This document shows, piece by piece, positions 1-5,638 of a stretch of 11,038 nucleotides of DNA; position 1 is the stretch's first letter; each line of letters opens with the position of its first letter. Below the pieces are notes generated by a model. The model ran no database searches, had not been told where the DNA came from, and saw only the letters and a list, made by a program, of their open reading frames with translations. Where the stretch lies: contig JAZQIE010000186.1 in assembly GCA_045540975.1 (NCBI GenBank), positions 1 to 11,038 on the forward strand, read 5' to 3'. A program made the translations under genes and the position numbers. This DNA comes from SIG510 sp045540975 (lineage in GTDB: Bacteria; Bacillota; Clostridia; Oscillospirales; JAAYXM01).

Positions 1-605
1 AGAAACACCCCGTCCGCAATCGGCTCGGAAAGTCCCATTGCCTTACTGCGCGAGTTGTTCACCACAAATACGTTCGGGAATCCCTCGGCGGTGAGTTTTT
101 CGCGCACGGGATACGCGTCCCAATTCAGCTGCACCGAACTCACCGCACCGCGGCTCGACACATGTCCCGAAATCGCAATCCCCACACCCAATGTGTGCGG
201 ATTCACAATCTTAGAGAGCACCTGCCGCACGGTCTCCATCACCGCGCCCGACTGCGCCTTCGCCATGGGCTCGCACCCAATCTCCTTGATGTGTCCCAAC
301 AGGTCACAACGCGCGAAATGTACCTCGTCGGACTCCACGTGTACCACCGCAAGCTCACCCGCATCGCGGTTGAAGGTGAGAAGCTCGGCACGTCGCCCCG
401 CCTTCGCGGTCGCAACCGTACCCGCCTCGCACACGTAACCGCACTCGATGAGATACTTCACAATATTCGTAATCGTTGCAGGACTCATCCCGGTCTCCGC
501 AGCAAGCTCGGCGCGTGAAACCTCACCGCCCGCGCGCAGACGGTCCAGCACCAGCACACGGTTCATCTTTTGAATGAGTTGTACCGTTCCGATTCTCTCA
601 CTCAT
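1..605 (-). CDS. ROK-family (NagC/XylR-like) transcriptional regulator, 3' part missing
   Basis: This is the N-terminal 201 residues of a ROK repressor; the C-terminus lies beyond the left edge. The ATG at 605-603 follows a GGAGGG site (610-615) at 4 nt spacing. Residues about 13-60 form a winged helix-turn-helix, with a recognition-helix stretch GMSPATITNIVKYL (39-52). The ROK domain follows, with its usual glycine-rich strand VGIAISGHV at 141-149. The stretch NVFVVNNSRSKAMGL (178-192) lines up with the family's END.N..A.GE motif. The catalytic Asp of ROK sugar kinases is Asn here, so kinase activity is unlikely and a DNA-binding, sugar-responsive role is more probable. Members normally repress carbohydrate uptake or use genes. 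The ligand and target cannot be read from this fragment, and no clear promoter was found for it. Confidence 0.85.
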   Translation of the reverse strand, partial: MSERIGTVQLIQKMNRVLVLDRLRAGGEVSRAELAAETGMSPATITNIVKYLIECGYVCEAGTVATAKAGRRAELLTFNRDAGELAVVHVESDEVHFARCDLLGHIKEIGCEPMAKAQSGAVMETVRQVLSKIVNPHTLGVGIAISGHVSSRGAVSSVQLNWDAYPVREKLTAEGFPNVFVVNNSRSKAMGLSEPIADGVF

Positions 606-627
606 GGCACCCTCCAAGCAGATAAAT

Positions 628-644
628 TTTGTACTTCGTACAAA
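628..644. promoter_or_regulatory. Perfect 7-bp inverted repeat upstream of the ROK gene, possible operator
   Basis: The arms TTTGTAC (628-634) and GTACAAA (638-644) are separated by TTC. They lie about 23 bp upstream of the ROK regulator start, where an autoregulatory operator would be expected. The element is also 19 bp from the neighbouring stem-loop array and fits its 19-bp spacing. It may therefore be another array unit, although it lacks the GAAAT box. Confidence 0.35.
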
Positions 645-646
645 TT

Positions 647-710
647 GAAATTTGCTTTCGCAAGCGAAATAACGCAAGCGTAGCGAAATAAATTTGCCTT
701 TGCAAATTTA
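647..710. repeat. Stem-loop array with GAAAT boxes at 19-bp period, 3' side of the four-helix-bundle gene
   Basis: GAAAT occurs at 647-651, 666-670 and 685-689, an exact 19-bp period. The 9-mer AGCGAAATA occurs at 663-671 and 682-690. Short palindromes lie between and across the boxes: TTTCGC/GCGAAA (656-661 and 664-669), ACGCAAGCGT (672-681), and TAAATTTGC/GCAAATTTA (689-697 and 702-710, 4-nt loop). The last one overlaps the stop codon of the four-helix-bundle gene. In the transcript of that gene the boxes read AUUUC, complementary to those in its 5' array. Confidence 0.75.
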
Positions 711-1067
711 CTGTTTCTTTTCCAATGTATTGATGGATGCAATCAGCATCCTGCGAATCTGTCCGCACTGATTTCTTAGCGCTTCATACCGTTCTTTTTC
801 TATGAATCCGCATCGATGAAGCAGCTCCAGCCAGTACTCCGATTCATAGCATTCTTTGAGTGCAATTTGCATTTTATTTCCGAAATCAACTCTGCCGCGC
901 GCATATTTTGACTCATGCAAATTCGCTCCAACCGAGGTGATTGCGCGTGTGAGCTGCTTGGTCAAGATATATTCGCGATGCTCTGCGGCGATTGTCCGAC
1001 ACAGCAAAACCACTTCAACCGCAAGGTCTTTTGACTTTTCAAGCAAAACACTTTTCGCCATTTCCAT
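708..1067 (-). CDS. Four-helix bundle protein, 23S rRNA intervening-sequence protein (S23/IVP) family
   Basis: This is a small all-helical protein of about 119 residues. The family signature is clear: SVGANLHES at 45-53 and IALKECYESEYWLELL at 68-83, followed by a C-terminal helix. Relatives are encoded inside 23S rRNA intervening sequences (for example in Leptospira), as stand-alone genes, or as Avd, the accessory protein of diversity-generating retroelements. Their biochemical role is largely unknown, although Avd binds nucleic acid and a reverse transcriptase. No rRNA, reverse transcriptase or variable repeat is visible here, so this is a stand-alone copy. The start is uncertain. The ATG at 1067 gives MEMAKSV; the ATG at 1061 has a better-spaced GGGGGA site (1067-1072). 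A GTG at 1094 lies inside the repeat array and is unlikely. The gene and its flanks are AT-richer than the neighbours, which suggests acquisition by transfer. Confidence 0.85.
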   Translation of the reverse strand: MEMAKSVLLEKSKDLAVEVVLLCRTIAAEHREYILTKQLTRAITSVGANLHESKYARGRVDFGNKMQIALKECYESEYWLELLHRCGFIEKERYEALRNQCGQIRRMLIASINTLEKKQ

Positions 1068-1082
1068 CCCCCATCCCGTAGG

Positions 1083-1131
1083 ATTTCGCTGCACCGTAGG
1101 TGCTATTTCGCTGCACCACAGGTGCTATTTC
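1083..1131. repeat. Two tandem 22-bp stem-loop units with ATTTC boxes, 5' side of the four-helix-bundle gene
   Basis: Two 22-bp units (1083-1104 and 1105-1126) differ only at two adjacent loop bases, GT at 1096-1097 versus AC at 1118-1119. A third ATTTC box follows at 1127-1131. Each unit contains a GCACC/GGTGC hairpin with a 3-nt loop (1091-1103 and 1113-1125). On the minus strand the boxes read GAAAT, with AGCGAAAT in front of the gene, complementary to the AUUUCGC boxes at the other end of its transcript. The loop difference keeps both stems intact. Confidence 0.8.
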
Positions 1132-1137
1132 ATTTTT

Positions 1138-1167
1138 ATCTTATCACAATTTCCTCTTTCCTTGCAA
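1138..1167 (-). promoter_or_regulatory. Predicted sigma-A promoter for the four-helix-bundle gene
   Basis: On the minus strand, a -35 TTGCAA (1162-1167) is followed by an 18-bp spacer and a -10 TAAGAT (1138-1143) with an extended TGN element (1144-1146). Transcription would begin near 1131, right at the outer edge of the stem-loop array. The mRNA leader would then consist almost entirely of the two hairpins. Confidence 0.45.
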
Positions 1168-1176
1168 CCAAATCTG

Positions 1177-1185
1177 TGATATACT
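1177..1185 (+). promoter_or_regulatory. Predicted extended -10 for the deacetylase-like gene
   Basis: TGATATACT matches an extended -10 box. No good -35 lies 16-18 bp upstream. The expected start near 1192 would leave almost no leader before the AGAGGTG site at 1192-1198, so this assignment is tentative. Confidence 0.35.
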
Positions 1186-1205
1186 CACAGTAGAGGTGAT
1201 AAACC

Positions 1206-2807
1206 ATGAAAAATGCATCCGTTTTGGTCTTGACCGACCCGAAAAGCCCGTCGTATACGCAATACACCACTTATCTGCGCCCGTATTTAGACTGGTTTGG
1301 GTTTTCCTATGACGAGCGCCCGCTTGCCTCCTCGGGCAGTATGGACTACGCGCTCATCCTCCTCGCACATCCGAACATCACCCCCTCCGCGCCCGCGCTC
1401 CGTGCAGTGCGTTTGGCGTATGAAGGCGGCTCGGGTCTTGCGATTTTCGACCCCAAGCTCGCGGTCTCCCTCGGCGTGGCAAAGGATTCCTCCGCCTCCG
1501 CAAAGGGAAGCCATATCTTAATTTCCTCCCATGAAATCTCGTCCCTCCACACGGTTGGCGATACGGTGAAAACCTTCGCGGAATACACCTACTCCGTCAC
1601 CTGCACCATGGGTGACACGGTCGCCGCACTCGGCACAACCCCGCTCCTTGAAGCGGGATGCCGCGCGGTGCTGTGGCACGATATGGGTTGGATGGACCCC
1701 GCGGTCTGCGGTCCGCTCATGGGTCTTGACGATTTGCTTTGGAAAAGCCTTGTCTTCGCCGCGCGGAAACCCTTTGTCATGCAGGGTCTTCCCCCGTTTG
1801 TCGGGATGCGCGTGGACGATGTTTGGGGCGCATGGCGTGAGATTGACGAGGAAAATCCGCTCTCTTGGGTGGACACCGCAAATTCCTACGGTCTGATTCC
1901 GTGGCTCGGCGTATTCCAGGATAACGTCAATGACGCCACCTTAAAACAACTCCAAAAACACGCGAAAGCGGGCACCGCAACCATGTTCCCCCATGCCTTT
2001 GCAGGCTGTGAGTGGGTCCCAAGCGACCTGCCCGAGCATTTCGCTTGGTTTGACCATTTTGCAGGCAAGCCTTATGACGATGCCACGATAAAAGAAAACG
2101 CGCTCCGCGCAAAGAAGTGGTTTTCGGATAACGGCCTCCCCATTTCCAAACTCGCGCTCGCGCATTATTACGAAACAGGCAAAAACGCGCTCCCGTATTT
2201 TCTCGATATGGGATGCGAATTCATCGGGGTGCATATGTCCCCCTCCACCCCCTACCGCAACGATGACCCGCATTGGGTCAACTGCGGACCTTATCGCAAA
2301 GAGGTGGATGGCCCGCACAACGGCACACATCCCGTGTTCTATGCGGACTACTTGCCCGACGAACCGCGCCTCTTTAACTGTGTCACCGAAATCCGTGACG
2401 TGTGCGGCTACGAATGGTCGCCCACCTCGAATGTGGAAAAAACCGTGCGCGACGGCACCGTTCAAATCACCCGCGCGCTCCAAAGCCTTGTTCCCGCGGT
2501 GTTCTTCACCCATGAATCCGCGTGGATTCAGCGCATGAGCCCGAGCACGGTGAAGGCATCGTTTGACGGTGTGTTCTCCGCAATCGAAGGGTATGCCCCG
2601 ATTCCGACCTCCATGGACGAGATTTGCGCCTATGTCCGCGCAAAAGTCGGCATCCGCCTCACCAACGCGCAGAGTGACGGTGAGACCGTCAAACTCACGG
2701 TCTCGGGCAAAAACGACCGCGAAACCAAATTCACCCTGTTTACCGACGAGGGTGCAAAAACCCTCACCCTTCCCATCATCAACGGCGAGATGACCCTCAC
2801 CGTATAG
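1206..2807 (+). CDS. Putative polysaccharide-deacetylase-like (NodB-fold) protein with N-terminal Rossmann-like domain
   Basis: A 533-residue protein with no signal peptide or membrane segment, so probably cytoplasmic. The ATG follows an AGAGGTG site (1192-1198) at 7 nt spacing. Residues 1-185 look like an alpha/beta domain resembling glutamine-amidotransferase or ThuA-like folds that often accompany carbohydrate enzymes (VLVLTD at 6-11, DYALILLAHP at 47-56, GGSGLAIFD at 74-82). The middle resembles the deformed TIM barrel of polysaccharide deacetylases. GMRVDDVWG (200-208) would be the metal-binding DD motif, FPHAF (261-265) and HYYE (320-323) offer histidines, and FFTHE (433-437) a late strand. 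The last 50 residues look like a beta-sandwich. The classical HxxxH motif is not obvious, so activity and substrate are unknown. relQ follows after 14 bp. The assignment rests on motif order only. Confidence 0.5.
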   Translation: MKNASVLVLTDPKSPSYTQYTTYLRPYLDWFGFSYDERPLASSGSMDYALILLAHPNITPSAPALRAVRLAYEGGSGLAIFDPKLAVSLGVAKDSSASAKGSHILISSHEISSLHTVGDTVKTFAEYTYSVTCTMGDTVAALGTTPLLEAGCRAVLWHDMGWMDPAVCGPLMGLDDLLWKSLVFAARKPFVMQGLPPFVGMRVDDVWGAWREIDEENPLSWVDTANSYGLIPWLGVFQDNVNDATLKQLQKHAKAGTATMFPHAFAGCEWVPSDLPEHFAWFDHFAGKPYDDATIKENALRAKKWFSDNGLPISKLALAHYYETGKNALPYFLDMGCEFIGVHMSPSTPYRNDDPHWVNCGPYRKEVDGPHNGTHPVFYADYLPDEPRLFNCVTEIRDVCGYEWSPTSNVEKTVRDGTVQITRALQSLVPAVFFTHESAWIQRMSPSTVKASFDGVFSAIEGYAPIPTSMDEICAYVRAKVGIRLTNAQSDGETVKLTVSGKNDRETKFTLFTDEGAKTLTLPIINGEMTLTV

Positions 2808-2821
2808 AAAGGAGTGTGACC

Positions 2822-3541
2822 ATGCCCGGCTGGACTTTTGATGACGAAAAACTCCTGCGGCATATGTTCTCCGCGGATGACCCAAGCTTGGCACACGCGG
2901 AGGAGCGCGCCACCGAATTCATGGAGCATATGGTCTATTACAAATGCGCCATGATGGAGATTGAAACCAAATTCAACGTGTTAAATGCGGAATATTCCCT
3001 CATGCACGACTGTAACCCCATCCAATCCATCAAGACCCGACTCAAATCCCCGCGCAGTATTCGGGACAAGCTGATTCGCCGTGACCTTCCCGTCTCGATT
3101 GACTCCATTGAGCAGAATCTCACCGATATTGCGGGTGTGCGCGTGATTTGTTCCTTTCCGGAGGATGTCTATGCCTTAACCCGCGCACTGCTGCGGCAGG
3201 ACGACATCACCTTGGTGGATATGAAGGACTATATCGCAAACCCCAAGCCGAACGGCTACCGCAGTTTGCACATCATCGTGGAAATCCCCATCTTCCTTGC
3301 CCAAGGAAAAAAGCGCATCAAGGTGGAAATCCAACTCCGCACCATTGCAATGGACTTTTGGGCGACCTTGGAACACCAACTGCGCTACAAACGTGACTTT
3401 AACTTCACCGAGGAGATGATGCTCGAGCTTTCCGACTGTGCGGAAATCTCCGCCGCGCTCGACCTCCGCATGGAAGCCATCCGCAAAGCGGTGCTTCCGC
3501 GCAAAGCCGAATACTGCTCCATGCAGGACGAAATCTTCTAA
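2822..3541 (+). CDS. relQ: RelQ/YjbM-type small alarmone synthetase (GTP pyrophosphokinase)
   Basis: This 239-residue protein has only the synthetase domain of the RelA/SpoT family. It transfers pyrophosphate from ATP to GDP or GTP to make (p)ppGpp, and it lacks the HD hydrolase, TGS and ACT domains. Motifs in order: TRLKSPRSIRDKL (72-84, ATP site), DIAGVRVIC (102-110, Mg-binding Asp), NPKPNGYRSLH (140-150, G-loop with the guanine-stacking Tyr), and VEIQLRT followed by FWATLEHQLRYK (168-190, Mg-binding Glu). Length and motifs match the RelQ tetramer group. The ATG at 2822 has an AAAGGAG site (2808-2814) at 7 nt; a GTG at 2816 is too close to it. The gene is probably co-transcribed with the deacetylase-like gene and ends at a strong terminator. 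Confidence 0.9.
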   Translation: MPGWTFDDEKLLRHMFSADDPSLAHAEERATEFMEHMVYYKCAMMEIETKFNVLNAEYSLMHDCNPIQSIKTRLKSPRSIRDKLIRRDLPVSIDSIEQNLTDIAGVRVICSFPEDVYALTRALLRQDDITLVDMKDYIANPKPNGYRSLHIIVEIPIFLAQGKKRIKVEIQLRTIAMDFWATLEHQLRYKRDFNFTEEMMLELSDCAEISAALDLRMEAIRKAVLPRKAEYCSMQDEIF

Positions 3542-3547
3542 AAAAAC

Positions 3548-3574
3548 TGCCCAAGTGTTTTTGACACTTGGGCA
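3548..3574. terminator. Bidirectional intrinsic terminator between convergent genes
   Basis: A perfect 11-bp stem, TGCCCAAGTGT (3548-3558) with ACACTTGGGCA (3564-3574), closes a 5-nt loop. On the plus strand it is followed by a T-rich stretch (3577-3585). On the minus strand it is followed by six Ts (3541-3546). It can therefore end transcription both of relQ and of the permease gene that converges on it. Confidence 0.9.
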
Positions 3575-3578
3575 AGTT

Positions 3579-4412
3579 CTATTTTTGTGCTTTTTTAATC
3601 AGCAGCGCGTTGTACCCCGCAACCCCGAGGATGACCAGCGCCATGCCGCCAAAGCCCCACGCGCTCGGAATCTCACCGACCACAAGCCCCACCCATAAGG
3701 GACTCAAAATCGGCTCCACGCAGGTGATGAGCGAGCCTGCCAGCGCGCTGATGTACTGCGACCCCTTCGCAAAGAAGAAGTAGGCAAGCCCCAGCGTGAC
3801 CGCGCCGAGCAGCACCGCCGCACCCCATGCAATCGGGTCGGGTGTGACATTTGTCACAATCGCGGGCAGAAAGACAATGCTTCCCATGATATACGCCAGA
3901 AGATTCGACTGCATCGGGGTCGCCCCCTCGCGCGCGTTACACAAAAACACACCCGCAAAGGTGACACCCGAAGACAGCGCAAGCAGATTCCCCCAGAGAT
4001 TTCCTCCCGAAATCCCCTCCACAAAGAAAAGCACAATGCCCGAGAGAATCACGGTGACCGCCGCGATATCCAGCCGTGTGGCGCGCCTTTTCTGGAACAG
4101 AATCTGATAAATCAAAATCAAAATCGGCGCGGTGTACTGCAAGACAATCGCGTTTGCCGCGGTGGTGAATTTCATCGCCGCGATATAAAGCGCCGCGGTG
4201 AGCAGTACGCACGAGGCGGTGAGAAAATTCTGCTTGGTCAGGCGCACCCGTCGGTCTTTTACCACCAACAGCGTGACCAAAAGCCCGAAGAAGCAGCGCA
4301 GCCCCGTGACCGCAAAGGAGCTCCACGGAATGACCTTGACAAGCAGACCCGAAAAACTCCAGCACAGCGCACACAGCAGCATATACACCGTGCCCTTTGC
4401 CTGATTGCTCAT
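3579..4412 (-). CDS. EamA/DMT-family permease
   Basis: A 277-residue integral membrane protein made of two EamA repeats of about five helices each. Hydrophobic segments are spread over the whole length, for example 8-28, 33-52, 63-80, 116-133, 180-200 and 250-272. The second-half stretch AYFFFAKGSQYISALAGSLI (about 208-227) followed by EPILSPLWVGLVVGE is typical of the family. Members export amino acids, sugars or other metabolites by facilitated or proton-linked transport; the substrate cannot be predicted. The ATG at 4412-4410 follows GAGGTG (4420-4425) at 7 nt, with a good promoter just upstream. It is transcribed divergently from the operon starting at 4568 and stands alone. Confidence 0.9.
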   Translation of the reverse strand: MSNQAKGTVYMLLCALCWSFSGLLVKVIPWSSFAVTGLRCFFGLLVTLLVVKDRRVRLTKQNFLTASCVLLTAALYIAAMKFTTAANAIVLQYTAPILILIYQILFQKRRATRLDIAAVTVILSGIVLFFVEGISGGNLWGNLLALSSGVTFAGVFLCNAREGATPMQSNLLAYIMGSIVFLPAIVTNVTPDPIAWGAAVLLGAVTLGLAYFFFAKGSQYISALAGSLITCVEPILSPLWVGLVVGEIPSAWGFGGMALVILGVAGYNALLIKKAQK

Positions 4413-4443
4413 TCCGTTTCACCTCGCTTTCAAAACTCTTTTT

Positions 4444-4472
4444 ATCATACCACCGCCGCGCATGAATTTCAA
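4444..4472 (-). promoter_or_regulatory. Sigma-A type promoter for the EamA permease
   Basis: On the minus strand, -35 TTGAAA (4467-4472) and -10 TATGAT (4444-4449) are separated by exactly 17 bp, and an extended TGG precedes the -10. The start would be near 4437, 25 bp upstream of the ATG. Confidence 0.7.
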
Positions 4473-4495
4473 GCAAAAAAATAGCCTTGTTTTTC

Positions 4496-4524
4496 TTTAC
4501 GAAAGCCGAATTCTGTGGTAGAAT
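4496..4524 (+). promoter_or_regulatory. Sigma-A type promoter for the seven-gene operon
   Basis: -35 TTTACG (4496-4501) and -10 TAGAAT (4519-4524) are separated by 17 bp, with an extended TGG at 4516-4518. The expected start is near 4531, giving a leader of about 37 nt. No other promoter of similar quality was seen in the short gaps downstream. Confidence 0.6.
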
Positions 4525-4567
4525 AGAGGTACAATAGGAAACGTATAACCACAAGGAGGGTCTACCC

Positions 4568-5626
4568 TTGTTTGAATTTGTCACAAAAGAAACCGTACCC
4601 GCTTACGAAGCCTTTGTTTCAAGCCACCCCAAGGGGCATTTCATCCAGTCGCATCTGTGGGCGGCGCAGAAGTCCGAGTGGAAGTGGGAGGCGGTCATTG
4701 TCCGAAACGACGCAGGCGAAATCACGGGTGCTTGCTCGTTTCTCATCCGAAAAATCCCCTCTCTGCCGTACACCCTCATGTATGCGGGCCGCGGGCCGGT
4801 CTGTGATGTGCACGATAAAGAAACCCTCGCCGCCATCACCGAGGGCGCAAAGGCACTCGCAAAGAAATACAAGGCATACTGCCTGAAGGTCGACCCGGAT
4901 GTCCTCTCCTCGGACACCGAATTTACCGCTATCATGAAATCCCTCGGCTATTCCCTGCGGGATGTGGGCAAAAACTTCTCGGGGATTCAGCCGCGCTATG
5001 TCTTCCGTCTCTACCCCGAGGGCAGAGGCGAGGAGGAAGTGTTAAACTCCTTCCACAGCAAAACCCGTTATAACATCCGTGTTGCCGAGCGCAAGGGTGT
5101 CACGGTGAAAATCGAGGGTGAGGAAGCCTGCGCGGCGTTTTCCAAACTCATGCTGGAAACAGGTGTGCGTGACGGCTTCGTGGTCCGAAGTGAGGACTAT
5201 TTCAAAAACATCTTAAAAAACTTAGGCGATGCCGCCCGTCTGTATATGGCATACACCGAAGACGGTGTCCCCGTCGCGGGAACGCTCGCGGTCCATTACG
5301 GCGACAAGGTCTGGTATCTCTACGGTGCCTCCTCCAATGCGCACCGCAATTTGATGCCAAACTACCTCCTCCAATGGCATATGATCCGTTGGGCAATCGA
5401 GGTTTCCGCCCGTGTGTATGACTTCCGCGGTGTCTCGGGGGATTTGTCCGAGGACAATCCGCTCTACGGTCTCTACCGTTTCAAGAAAGGCTTTAACGGT
5501 GAGTTCACCGAGTTTGTCGGTGAATTTGAGTACCGCTTCAAGCCGCTTGTTAACTCCGCCATCACAAACGGCGAAAAACTCTTCCGCAAAGCGCGGAAAC
5601 TTCTCTTCCTGCGCCGCAACAAATAG
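4568..5626 (+). CDS. FemAB/FemX-like peptidoglycan bridge aminoacyltransferase
   Basis: A 352-residue member of the Fem family. These enzymes use aminoacyl-tRNA to add amino acids to the peptide stem of lipid II on the inner face of the membrane. Two GNAT-like domains are recognisable: an N-terminal part with GHFIQSHLWAAQK (23-35), and a second with FHSKTRYNIRVAERKG (162-177), then WYLYGASSNAHRNLMPNYLL (249-268) and YDFRGVSG (284-291). The ending LYRFKKGFNGEFTEFVGEFE (302-321) is typical of the family. The coiled-coil insertion of staphylococcal FemA is absent, so the length is closer to FemX. The start is TTG at 4568, fixed by an AAGGAGGG site (4553-4560) at 7 nt; no ATG is suitably placed. 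It is the first gene of the operon and sits 12 bp before a racemase, which supports a cell-wall role. Which amino acid it adds is unknown. Confidence 0.9.
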   Translation: MFEFVTKETVPAYEAFVSSHPKGHFIQSHLWAAQKSEWKWEAVIVRNDAGEITGACSFLIRKIPSLPYTLMYAGRGPVCDVHDKETLAAITEGAKALAKKYKAYCLKVDPDVLSSDTEFTAIMKSLGYSLRDVGKNFSGIQPRYVFRLYPEGRGEEEVLNSFHSKTRYNIRVAERKGVTVKIEGEEACAAFSKLMLETGVRDGFVVRSEDYFKNILKNLGDAARLYMAYTEDGVPVAGTLAVHYGDKVWYLYGASSNAHRNLMPNYLLQWHMIRWAIEVSARVYDFRGVSGDLSEDNPLYGLYRFKKGFNGEFTEFVGEFEYRFKPLVNSAITNGEKLFRKARKLLFLRRNK

Positions 5627-5638
5627 GAGGGGTCACAA

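Noticed and set aside
55..518. Plus-strand open frames at the left end
   Set aside because: They are antisense to the ROK regulator, which has clear family motifs on the minus strand and a proper ribosome binding site.
1068..1094. N-terminal extension of the four-helix-bundle protein from a GTG at 1094
   Set aside because: The GTG and following codons lie in the hairpin repeat and there is no ribosome binding site; the two downstream ATGs fit the family better.
647..1131. CRISPR array
   Set aside because: The repeat periods are 19 and 22 bp with no distinct spacers, the units form hairpins themselves, and no cas gene is present.
647..1131. 23S rRNA intervening sequence or diversity-generating retroelement
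   Set aside because: No rRNA sequence, reverse transcriptase or template/variable repeat is visible around the four-helix-bundle gene.
2816..2821. GTG start for relQ at 2816
   Set aside because: The AAAGGAG site ends at 2814, leaving one base of spacing; the ATG at 2822 has 7 nt.
1941..2894. 317-codon open frame on the minus strand
   Set aside because: It is antisense to the deacetylase-like gene, with composition typical of a GC-rich shadow frame. It has no family motif and spans the intergenic gap into relQ.
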